A DNA stretch of 39,510 nucleotides, from assembly GCF_007828215.1 (NCBI RefSeq), contig NZ_VIUE01000040.1, positions 1-39,510 on the forward strand, read 5' to 3'. The notes beneath the pieces were generated by a model, which was not told the origin of the DNA, searched no databases, and was given only the letters and a program-made list of their open reading frames with translations. Positions 32,799-39,510 of the stretch are shown here, in pieces; the first letter of the stretch is position 1; every line of letters starts with the position of its first letter. Both the position numbers and the translations under genes were made by a program. This DNA comes from Pseudomonas sp. SJZ074. GTDB lineage: Bacteria > Pseudomonadota > Gammaproteobacteria > Pseudomonadales > Pseudomonadaceae.

Positions 32799-34000
32799 TG
32801 CGCGACGTTTATATCTGTGATGCGATTCGAACCCCCATCGGCCGCTTCGGCGGTGGTTTGGCCGCGGTGCGCGCCGATGACCTGGCGGCCGTGCCGATCA
32901 AGGCGCTGATGGAGCGCAACCCATCGGTGGACTGGAGTGCGGTGGACGAGGTGTTCCTCGGTTGCGCCAACCAGGCCGGCGAAGACAACCGCAACGTGGC
33001 GCGCATGGCGCTGTTGCTGGCAGGGCTGCCAGAGAGCATTCCCGGCGTGACCCTCAACCGCCTCTGCGCTTCGGGCATGGACGCCATTGGCACGGCATTC
33101 CGCGCCATCGCCAGCGGCGAAATGGAACTGGCCATCGCTGGCGGCGTGGAGTCGATGTCCCGTGCGCCGTTCGTGATGGGCAAGGCCGACGCGGCGTTTT
33201 CCCGCAACATGAAACTGGAAGACACCACCATTGGCTGGCGCTTCATCAACCCCTTGATGAAAGCCCAGTACGGCGTGGATGCGATGCCCCAGACCGCCGA
33301 TAACGTGGCGGACGATTACGCGGTGTCCCGTGCCGACCAGGACGCGTTCGCCCTACGCAGCCAGCAACGCACGGCGACGGCCCAGGCCGCAGGATTTTTC
33401 GCCGAAGAAATCGTACCGGTGCGCATTGCCCACAAGAAAGGCGAAACCGTGGTCGAACAGGACGAGCATCCCCGCGCCGATACCACGCTGGAAGCCCTGA
33501 ACAAACTCAAACCGGTCAACGGCCCGGACAAGACCGTCACCGCCGGCAACGCCTCGGGTGTGAATGACGGCGCGGCGGCGTTGATCCTGGCCTCGGCCGA
33601 AGCGGTGAAGAAACACGGCCTGACCCCTCGCGGCAAAGTGTTGGGTATGGCCAGTGCTGGCGTGGCACCACGGGTGATGGGCATCGGCCCGGTGCCGGCG
33701 GTGCGCAAGTTGACGGAACGTCTGGGCCTGACAGTCGCCGATTTCGATGTGATCGAACTCAATGAAGCGTTTGCCAGCCAGGGCCTGGCGGTGCTGCGCG
33801 AATTGGGGCTGGCGGACGATGCGCCGCAGGTCAACCCGAACGGCGGCGCCATCGCACTCGGCCATCCATTGGGCATGAGCGGGGCGCGACTGGTGCTGAC
33901 GGCGCTGCATCATCTGGAAAAGACCGGCGGCAAGAAAGGCCTGGCGACCATGTGCGTCGGTGTCGGCCAGGGCTTGGCATTGGCTATCGAGCGCGTCTGA
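32798..34000 (+). CDS. pcaF: Beta-ketoadipyl-CoA thiolase
   Basis: This 400-aa thiolase cleaves beta-ketoadipyl-CoA to acetyl-CoA and succinyl-CoA. The nucleophilic cysteine is Cys90 in TLNRLCASGMDA; the NEAFASQ motif, the GHPLGMSGAR histidine region and the second catalytic cysteine in ATMCVGVGQG are present. Length and the N-terminus MRDVYICDAIRTPIGRFGG match PcaF. It overlaps pcaJ and is followed 37 bp later by pcaH. Confidence 0.97.
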   Translation: MRDVYICDAIRTPIGRFGGGLAAVRADDLAAVPIKALMERNPSVDWSAVDEVFLGCANQAGEDNRNVARMALLLAGLPESIPGVTLNRLCASGMDAIGTAFRAIASGEMELAIAGGVESMSRAPFVMGKADAAFSRNMKLEDTTIGWRFINPLMKAQYGVDAMPQTADNVADDYAVSRADQDAFALRSQQRTATAQAAGFFAEEIVPVRIAHKKGETVVEQDEHPRADTTLEALNKLKPVNGPDKTVTAGNASGVNDGAAALILASAEAVKKHGLTPRGKVLGMASAGVAPRVMGIGPVPAVRKLTERLGLTVADFDVIELNEAFASQGLAVLRELGLADDAPQVNPNGGAIALGHPLGMSGARLVLTALHHLEKTGGKKGLATMCVGVGQGLALAIERV

Positions 34001-34037
34001 CGCACCGTACTACTCATAAGAAACCGAGGAATGCTTC

Positions 34038-34742
34038 ATGACTGACAAGCCTGGTTACCGTCGCCCCCAAGCGGGCACCCAGCCGGAGTACCTGCACCCG
34101 CCGTATCAGTCCACCAACCTGCGCTCGCCGTCCAAGCCGTTGGTGCATCTGCCTCACTCGCTGTCGGAAATCACCGGCCCGATCATCGGCGCCGACCGTG
34201 TGCAGGAGAACGACAACGACCTGACCGCCCAGCATGCCGGCGAACCCCTGGGGGAGCGGATCATCATTCATGGGCGTGTGCTGGATGAGAACGGCCATCC
34301 CGTGCCGGGCATTCTGGTAGAGATCTGGCAGGCCAACGCCGCCGGTCGCTACAACCATGACCGCGATAAACACGATGCGCCGCTGGACCCGAATTTCACC
34401 GGCACCGGTCGCGCCATCACGGATGCCGACGGCTGGTACCAGTTCCAGACCATCAAGCCCGGCGCCTACCCCTGGGGCAACCACCACAATGCCTGGCGCC
34501 CGGCGCATATCCATTTTTCGTTGTTCGGGCCGAGCATCCTGACGCGCCTGGTGACCCAGATGTATTTCCCCGGCGACCCGCTGCTGGCCTACGATCCGAT
34601 CTACAACTGCGTGCCGGACACCAGCGCCAAGGAGCGCCTGATCGCCAGTTTCGACCTGGAAAAAACCATCCCTCACTACGCCCTCGGTTATCGCTGGGAC
34701 ATCGTCTTGCGTGGCCGCGACGCCACGCCGATGGAGAAATAA
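34038..34742 (+). CDS. pcaH: Protocatechuate 3,4-dioxygenase beta subunit
   Basis: This 234-aa subunit carries the ferric iron that opens the protocatechuate ring. Iron ligands are visible as Tyr105 (GRYNH), Tyr144 (GAYPWGN), His157 and His159 (RPAHIHF). GAGGA precedes the ATG. It is followed by pcaG after one base. In P. aeruginosa and P. putida pcaHG lies apart from pcaF; here it is placed directly behind pcaIJF. Confidence 0.97.
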   Translation: MTDKPGYRRPQAGTQPEYLHPPYQSTNLRSPSKPLVHLPHSLSEITGPIIGADRVQENDNDLTAQHAGEPLGERIIIHGRVLDENGHPVPGILVEIWQANAAGRYNHDRDKHDAPLDPNFTGTGRAITDADGWYQFQTIKPGAYPWGNHHNAWRPAHIHFSLFGPSILTRLVTQMYFPGDPLLAYDPIYNCVPDTSAKERLIASFDLEKTIPHYALGYRWDIVLRGRDATPMEK

Positions 34743-34743
34743 G

Positions 34744-35310
34744 ATGACGCTTACCGCCACCACGTCCCATACCGTCGGCCCTTACTACCACATCGGCCTG
34801 ACCTGGTTGAACCGCGAAGACATGACCGTCGCCCAAACCCTCGGCCAGCGCGTGGCGATCACCGGGCAGGTGATCGACGGCAACGGCGAGTTCGTCAACG
34901 ACGCGATGCTGGAAGTCTGGCAGGCCAACGCCGCCGGTAAATACGCCCACCCTGAAGACGATCAGGACAAACCCCTGGACCCGCATTTCGAAGGTTTCGG
35001 TCGGGTGCCGGTGGACGCCGAGGGGCGCTTCCGGTTCACCACCATCAAGCCGGGCACCGTGCCGGGCCTGGGCGGCACGACACAGGCCCCGCACCTGGTG
35101 GTACTGGTCTTCGCCCGTGGCTTGGTCAAGCACCTGCTGACGCGTATCTATTTCGACGGCGAACCGGCCAACGAAGCCGACCCGCTGCTGGCCTGCGTAC
35201 CTGAAGAACGTCGCGCCACCATCGTGAGCAAACCCGATGCGTCGGGCGTGTACCAGTGGAATGTGATTCTGCAGGGGACGGATGCCGAGACGGTGTTCTT
35301 CGACTACTGA
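34744..35310 (+). CDS. pcaG: Protocatechuate 3,4-dioxygenase alpha subunit
   Basis: This 188-aa alpha subunit is homologous to PcaH but lacks the iron ligands, as expected (QAPHLVVLVFARG replaces the HIH element). The N-terminus contains TVGPYYHIGLTW, which lines the active site entrance. The ATG at 34744 follows the pcaH stop by one base, with GGAG inside the end of pcaH. It ends ahead of a REP doublet. Confidence 0.96.
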   Translation: MTLTATTSHTVGPYYHIGLTWLNREDMTVAQTLGQRVAITGQVIDGNGEFVNDAMLEVWQANAAGKYAHPEDDQDKPLDPHFEGFGRVPVDAEGRFRFTTIKPGTVPGLGGTTQAPHLVVLVFARGLVKHLLTRIYFDGEPANEADPLLACVPEERRATIVSKPDASGVYQWNVILQGTDAETVFFDY

Positions 35311-35320
35311 TGGCTTTATC

Positions 35321-35410
35321 TGTGGGAGCGAGCCTGCTCGCGATGGCGTCAGGTCAGCCGGTATCGCTGGCAACTGATGCACCGCTGTCGCGAGCAGGCT
35401 CGCTCCCACA
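35321..35410. repeat. REP doublet, 90 bp
   Basis: Arms TGTGGGAGCGAGCCTGCTCG and CGAGCAGGCTCGCTCCCACA flank a core that shares GATGGCGTCAG and ACCGCT with the copy at 25793-25896. It lies between pcaG and pcaT, dividing the pca cluster. Confidence 0.92.
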
Positions 35411-35482
35411 AGGCGATACTGTGGAACGGGGCTGTTACGAAGTGTGTCTAGACTTTGTCGATTCCCCAAGAGTGAATAATCC

Positions 35483-36778
35483 ATGACCACCTTAACCAGC
35501 CACTACACCGGCGAAGAACGCAGCAAGCGCATCTTCGCCATCGTCGGCGCCTCCTCCGGCAACCTGGTCGAATGGTTCGACTTCTACGTCTATGCGTTCT
35601 GCGCGATCTATTTCGCGCCGGCGTTCTTCCCGTCCGACAACCCCACGGTGCAACTGGTCAACACCGCCGGTGTCTTCGCCGCCGGGTTCCTGATGCGGCC
35701 GATCGGCGGCTGGATTTTCGGCCGGGTGGCAGACCGTCACGGGCGCAAGAATTCGATGATGATTTCGGTGCTGATGATGTGCTTCGGCTCGTTGCTCATC
35801 GCCTGCCTGCCCACCTACAAGGACATTGGCGTCTGGGCGCCGGTGTTGCTGTTGTTCGCCCGCTTGCTCCAAGGTTTGTCGGTGGGCGGTGAGTACGGCA
35901 CTACCGCCACCTACATGAGCGAAGTCGCCCTCAAGGGCCAGCGCGGTTTTTTCGCGTCGTTCCAGTACGTGACGTTGATCGGCGGGCAACTGCTGGCCGT
36001 GTCGCTGGTGGTGATCCTGCAACAGTTCCTCAACGAAGACGAACTGCGTGCCTATGGCTGGCGGATTCCCTTCGTGGTCGGTGCCGTGGCCGCATTGATT
36101 TCCCTGTTCCTGCGCCGCTCCCTGAAGGAAACCAGCAGCAAGGAAATGCGCGAGAACAAGGATGCCGGCAGCATCGCCGCGCTGTTTCGCGACCACAAGG
36201 CCGCGTTCATCACCGTGCTGGGCTACACCGCCGGCGGCTCGCTGATTTTCTATACGTTCACCACCTACATGCAGAAATACCTGGTGAACACGGCGGGCCT
36301 GCATGCCAAGACCGCCAGTTACATCATGACCGGCGCACTGTTTCTCTACATGTGCATGCAACCGCTGTTCGGCATGCTGGCGGACAAGATCGGTCGCCGT
36401 AACTCCATGCTCTGGTTCGGCGCGTTGGGGGCCTTGTGCACGGTGCCGATCCTGTTGACCCTCAAAAGCATCAGCAGCCCATTCCTGGCGTTCGTCCTGA
36501 TTACCCTGGCTCTGGCAATCGTCAGCTTCTACACCTCCATCAGCGGCCTGGTAAAAGCTGAAATGTTTCCACCCGAAGTGCGGGCCCTGGGAGTAGGGTT
36601 AGCCTACGCGGTGGCGAATGCGATTTTTGGCGGTTCGGCGGAGTACGTTGCCTTGAGCCTGAAAGCCCAAGGCATGGAAAACGCCTTTTACTGGTACGTC
36701 ACGGTCATGATGGTGGTGGCGTTCCTGTTCAGCCTGCGTCTGCCGAAGCAACCGACGTATTTGCATCACGACCTTTGA
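35483..36778 (+). CDS. pcaT: MFS dicarboxylate transporter PcaT
   Basis: This 431-aa protein belongs to the metabolite:H+ symporter branch of the MFS. Motifs: NLVEWFDFYVYAF (residues about 27-39), FGRVADRHGRKNSM (loop 2-3) and the GLSVGGEYGTTATYMSE stretch. PcaT is thought to carry beta-ketoadipate or related dicarboxylates. It lies after a REP doublet and 16 bp before pcaB. No PcaR box was seen in the 72 bp between the REP and its start. It has a weak ribosome site. Confidence 0.92.
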   Translation: MTTLTSHYTGEERSKRIFAIVGASSGNLVEWFDFYVYAFCAIYFAPAFFPSDNPTVQLVNTAGVFAAGFLMRPIGGWIFGRVADRHGRKNSMMISVLMMCFGSLLIACLPTYKDIGVWAPVLLLFARLLQGLSVGGEYGTTATYMSEVALKGQRGFFASFQYVTLIGGQLLAVSLVVILQQFLNEDELRAYGWRIPFVVGAVAALISLFLRRSLKETSSKEMRENKDAGSIAALFRDHKAAFITVLGYTAGGSLIFYTFTTYMQKYLVNTAGLHAKTASYIMTGALFLYMCMQPLFGMLADKIGRRNSMLWFGALGALCTVPILLTLKSISSPFLAFVLITLALAIVSFYTSISGLVKAEMFPPEVRALGVGLAYAVANAIFGGSAEYVALSLKAQGMENAFYWYVTVMMVVAFLFSLRLPKQPTYLHHDL

Positions 36779-36794
36779 CACCCTAGGACTGTTT

Positions 36795-38159
36795 ATGAAC
36801 GAACGACCGGGCAATCAGCTGTTCGATGCCTACTTCACCGCCCGCGACATGCGCGAGGTGTTCTGCGATGCCGGCCGGGTGCAAGCCATGCTCGACGTCG
36901 AGGCGGCACTGGCCCGGGCCGAAGCGCGGGTTGGGCTGATCCCCCAGGACGTGGTGGCTCCCATCGAGGGGGCCTGTCAGGCCCGGTTGTACGATTTTTC
37001 GGCATTGGGCGAAGCGATTGCCAGTGCCGGCAATTCGGCGATTCCGCTGGTCAAGGCATTGGGCAAGCGCATCGCCAGCCAGAGCGCCGAGGCCGAGCGT
37101 TACGTGCACCTGGGTGCTACCAGCCAGGACGTGATGGACAGCGGCCTGGTCTTGCAGCTGCGCCGGGCGCTGGCACTGATCGAGGGGGAGCTGGCGCAAC
37201 TGGCGGTTATCCTCGCCCGACAAGCCGAGCGCTACGCCGCTACACCGTTGGCCGGGCGCACCTGGTTGCAACATGCGACTCCGGTGACCCTGGGCATGAA
37301 AATCGCCGGATGGCTGGGAGCGATCACCCGCAGCCGCCAGCGTCTGTCGGAACTCAAGCCGCGCTTGTTGGTGCTGCAATTCGGCGGTGCCTCCGGAACG
37401 CTCGCCGCATTGGGCGAACAGGCGCTGCCTGTCGCTGAAGCCCTGGCCGCCGAGCTGCAACTGGGGCTGCCGGAACAACCCTGGCACACCCAGCGCGACC
37501 GACTGGTGGAGTTCGGCTCGGTGCTGGGCCTGATCGCCGGTAGCCTGGGCAAGCTCGGCCGCGACATCAGCCTGTTGATGCAGACCGAGGCCGGCGAGGC
37601 GTTCGAGCCGTCGGCACCGGGCAAGGGCGGTTCGTCGACCATGCCCCACAAGCGCAACCCGGTGGGCGCGGCGGTACTGATTGGTGCGGCAACGCGGGTG
37701 CCTGGATTGTTGTCGACGCTGTTCAGTGCGATGCCCCAGGAGCATGAGCGCAGCCTGGGCCTCTGGCATGCCGAATGGGAAACCCTGCCGGAGATCTGCT
37801 GCCTGGTGTCCGGTGCCCTGCAACAGGCGCGGTTGCTGGCGGAAGGGCTGGAGGTGGACGCGGCGCGCATGGCTCGCAACCTCGACCTGACCCAGGGCCT
37901 GGTGCTGGCCGAAGCGGTGAGCATCGTCCTGGCCCAGCGTGTCGGACGCGACACCGCGCACCATCTACTGGAGCAGTGCTGCAAGCGTGCGGTGGCCGAA
38001 CAGCGTCACCTGCGCGACGTATTGGGGGACGAATCCCAGGTTTGCGCACACTTGTCCGCGGCCGAACTCGATCATTTGCTCAACCCCGCCCATTACCTCG
38101 GCCAGGCCCAGACCTGGGTCGCCCGGGCAGTGGCCGAACACCTTGCCTTGAAGGTCTGA
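36795..38159 (+). CDS. pcaB: 3-carboxy-cis,cis-muconate cycloisomerase
   Basis: This 454-aa enzyme of the fumarase/aspartase superfamily closes 3-carboxymuconate to the lactone. The family signature GKGGSSTMPHKRNP is at 276-289; the first two conserved regions HLGATSQD (105-112) and GRTWLQHATP (154-163) are also present. AGGA precedes the ATG. It is followed 12 bp later by pcaD. Confidence 0.96.
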   Translation: MNERPGNQLFDAYFTARDMREVFCDAGRVQAMLDVEAALARAEARVGLIPQDVVAPIEGACQARLYDFSALGEAIASAGNSAIPLVKALGKRIASQSAEAERYVHLGATSQDVMDSGLVLQLRRALALIEGELAQLAVILARQAERYAATPLAGRTWLQHATPVTLGMKIAGWLGAITRSRQRLSELKPRLLVLQFGGASGTLAALGEQALPVAEALAAELQLGLPEQPWHTQRDRLVEFGSVLGLIAGSLGKLGRDISLLMQTEAGEAFEPSAPGKGGSSTMPHKRNPVGAAVLIGAATRVPGLLSTLFSAMPQEHERSLGLWHAEWETLPEICCLVSGALQQARLLAEGLEVDAARMARNLDLTQGLVLAEAVSIVLAQRVGRDTAHHLLEQCCKRAVAEQRHLRDVLGDESQVCAHLSAAELDHLLNPAHYLGQAQTWVARAVAEHLALKV

Positions 38160-38171
38160 AAGGAGACTGTT

Positions 38172-38963
38172 GTGGGATTCGTCAAACTCGCCGACGGCGA
38201 ACTGAACTATCGATTCGACGGGCCGCAAGACGCCCCGGTGTTGGTACTGTCCAATTCATTGGGGACCGACCTGAACATGTGGGACGAGCAGGTAGCAGCG
38301 TTCAGTGAGCACTTTCGCGTACTGCGTTTCGACACCCGTGGTCACGGCCGGTCGTTGGTCACCGAAGGGCCTTATAGCATCGAACAACTGGGTCGCGATG
38401 TGCTGGCGATGCTCGATGCGCTGGGTATCGACAAGGTGCACTTCTGCGGTTTGTCCATGGGCGGTCTGATCGGCCAGTGGCTGGGCATCAACGCCGGCGA
38501 GCGGCTGCACAAGCTGGTGGTGTGCAACACCGCGGCCAAGATCGGTGACCCATCGATGTGGAACCCACGCATCGAAACCGTACTGCGTGACGGCAAGGCG
38601 GCCATGGTGGCGCTGCGGGATGCCTCGATTGCCCGTTGGTTTACGCCGGATTTCTCCGAGGCTTATCCAGAAAAGGCCCAGAAAATCACCGATATGCTTG
38701 CTGCCACTTCGCCTCAGGGCTATGCCGCCAACTGTGCGGCGGTGCGTGATGCCGACTTCCGCGAGCAGTTGGCGTCGATCCATGTGCCGCTGTTGGTGAT
38801 TGCCGGTACAGAAGACGCGGTGACGCCGCCGTCGGGCGGGCATTTTATCCAAGAGCGGGTCGCCGGGGCGCAGTACGCCGAGTTCCGTGCCGCACACCTT
38901 TCCAATGTTCAGGCCAGCGCTGCGTTCAGTACGCGGGTGCTGGATTTTCTGCTCGACGCCTGA
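38172..38963 (+). CDS. pcaD: 3-oxoadipate enol-lactonase
   Basis: This 263-aa alpha/beta hydrolase opens the enol-lactone to beta-ketoadipate. The nucleophile elbow is GLSMGG with Ser95; the oxyanion region LSNSLGTDLNMWD, the acid in AGTEDAVTPP and the histidine in AAHLSNVQ complete the triad. The start is a GTG at 38172 with AGGAG six bases upstream. It lies between pcaB and pcaC with short gaps. Confidence 0.95.
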   Translation: MGFVKLADGELNYRFDGPQDAPVLVLSNSLGTDLNMWDEQVAAFSEHFRVLRFDTRGHGRSLVTEGPYSIEQLGRDVLAMLDALGIDKVHFCGLSMGGLIGQWLGINAGERLHKLVVCNTAAKIGDPSMWNPRIETVLRDGKAAMVALRDASIARWFTPDFSEAYPEKAQKITDMLAATSPQGYAANCAAVRDADFREQLASIHVPLLVIAGTEDAVTPPSGGHFIQERVAGAQYAEFRAAHLSNVQASAAFSTRVLDFLLDA

Positions 38964-38973
38964 GGAGTTTTTT

Positions 38974-39366
38974 GTGGACGAGAAACAACGTTACGACGAA
39001 GGCATGCAAGTCCGCCGCGCAGTGCTGGGCGATGCCCACGTTGATCGCAGCCTCGATGCCCTGACCGAGTTCAACAGCGAATTCCAGGAGATGATCACCC
39101 GTCACGCCTGGGGCGACATCTGGACCCGCCCGGGCCTGCCGCGCCACACCCGCAGCCTGATCACCCTCGCCATGCTGATCGGCATGAACCGCAACGAAGA
39201 ACTCAAACTGCACCTGCGTGCCGCCGCCAACAATGGTGTGAGCCGTGGCGAGATCAAGGAGGTGATCATGCAGAGCGCCATCTACTGCGGCATTCCTGCC
39301 GCCAACGCCACGTTCCACCTGGCCGAGTCGGTGTGGGATGAGCTCGGGGTTGAGTCCCGAACTTAA
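38974..39366 (+). CDS. pcaC: 4-carboxymuconolactone decarboxylase
   Basis: This 130-aa protein of the CMD/AhpD-like fold decarboxylates the lactone made by PcaB. Typical regions are GDIWTRPGLPRHTRSLITLAML (in pieces, residues about 47-68), LKLHLRAAANNGVSRGEIKEV and the YCGIPAANATFH element. The start is a GTG at 38974 behind GAGGAG; the longer frame upstream overlaps pcaD and is not coding. It ends the block, and a REP doublet follows. Confidence 0.95.
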   Translation: MDEKQRYDEGMQVRRAVLGDAHVDRSLDALTEFNSEFQEMITRHAWGDIWTRPGLPRHTRSLITLAMLIGMNRNEELKLHLRAAANNGVSRGEIKEVIMQSAIYCGIPAANATFHLAESVWDELGVESRT

Positions 39367-39383
39367 GGCCGCCATCAATCCCC

Positions 39384-39473
39384 TGTGGGAGCGAGCCTGC
39401 TCGCGAAAGCGGTATGTCAGTTGGCGATGATGCTGAATGTACCTGCGCCTTCGCGAGCAGGCTCGTTCCCACA
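39384..39473. repeat. REP doublet, 90 bp
   Basis: The left arm TGTGGGAGCGAGCCTGCTCG is complete; the right arm has one change (GTTCCCACA for GCTCCCACA). The core contains GCTGAATGTACC like other copies. It lies after pcaC. Confidence 0.9.
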
Positions 39474-39510
39474 TTGAATCTTCGACGACCGTCGATACTG
39501 CACACGCCAC

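Noticed and set aside
1..39510. CRISPR array, tRNA/rRNA, prophage, integrase, IS or toxin-antitoxin/defence system
   Set aside because: No direct-repeat array, no cloverleaf or rRNA segment, and no transposase, integrase or defence-gene motif was recognised. The only dispersed repeats are REP-type palindromes.

Overview
This window is a stretch of Pseudomonas chromosome, most likely from the P. fluorescens species complex. The evidence is the GC-rich coding with long open shadow frames opposite real genes, a neighbourhood argP / ACT protein / argO / sodB / bifA / imelysin that I recall in the same arrangement in P. aeruginosa, and repeated copies of the 'GTGGGAGCGAGCCTGCTCGCG' type REP elements typical of P. 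fluorescens genomes. The organism call is inference; no rRNA or tRNA gene is present to confirm it.

Layout. 161-3543: an unknown 125-aa protein, a YihY/BrkB membrane protein overlapping a peptide deformylase (def2), a GNAT acetyltransferase and an unknown 183-aa protein. 3709-6933: gluconate module gntR / gntK / gntT, with three near-identical GntR operators and a CA-rich Crc/Hfq-type motif before gntT. 7053-9129: alanine aminotransferase alaC, divergent from a LysE-type exporter. 9209-12629: small ligand-binding-fold proteins (GyrI-like, GNAT, SnoaL-like, YCII/DGPF, a shrunken AHSA1-type SRPBCC protein) ending in an ECF42-like sigma factor. 12885-21611: imelysin lipoprotein behind a Fur-box-like palindrome, the c-di-GMP phosphodiesterase BifA, Fe-superoxide dismutase, ArgO-type exporter with its ACT-domain partner, the divergent regulator ArgP, an SDR oxidoreductase and a membrane coiled-coil protein. 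21746-27997: rapA, small unknown proteins, a 38-aa CcoM-like membrane peptide behind a perfect ANR box, the phosphate transporter pit, and a 66-aa charged protein. 28468-39366: an almost complete protocatechuate (beta-ketoadipate) regulon.

The pca region is the main metabolic unit. PcaK imports 4-hydroxybenzoate/protocatechuate; PcaHG opens the ring; PcaB, PcaC and PcaD convert the product to beta-ketoadipate; PcaIJ and PcaF give succinyl-CoA and acetyl-CoA; PcaT carries beta-ketoadipate or a related dicarboxylate; PcaR regulates. Order is pcaR-K / I-J-F-H-G / T-B-D-C, with REP doublets separating the three blocks and PcaR-box-like sites before pcaR, pcaK and pcaI. No 4-hydroxybenzoate hydroxylase (pobA) lies in the window.

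I found no phage, integrase, transposase, CRISPR array or defence system. The least understood items are the DGPF / mini-SRPBCC / ECF42 module, the ANR-controlled CcoM-like peptide and several small Pseudomonas-type proteins of unknown function.
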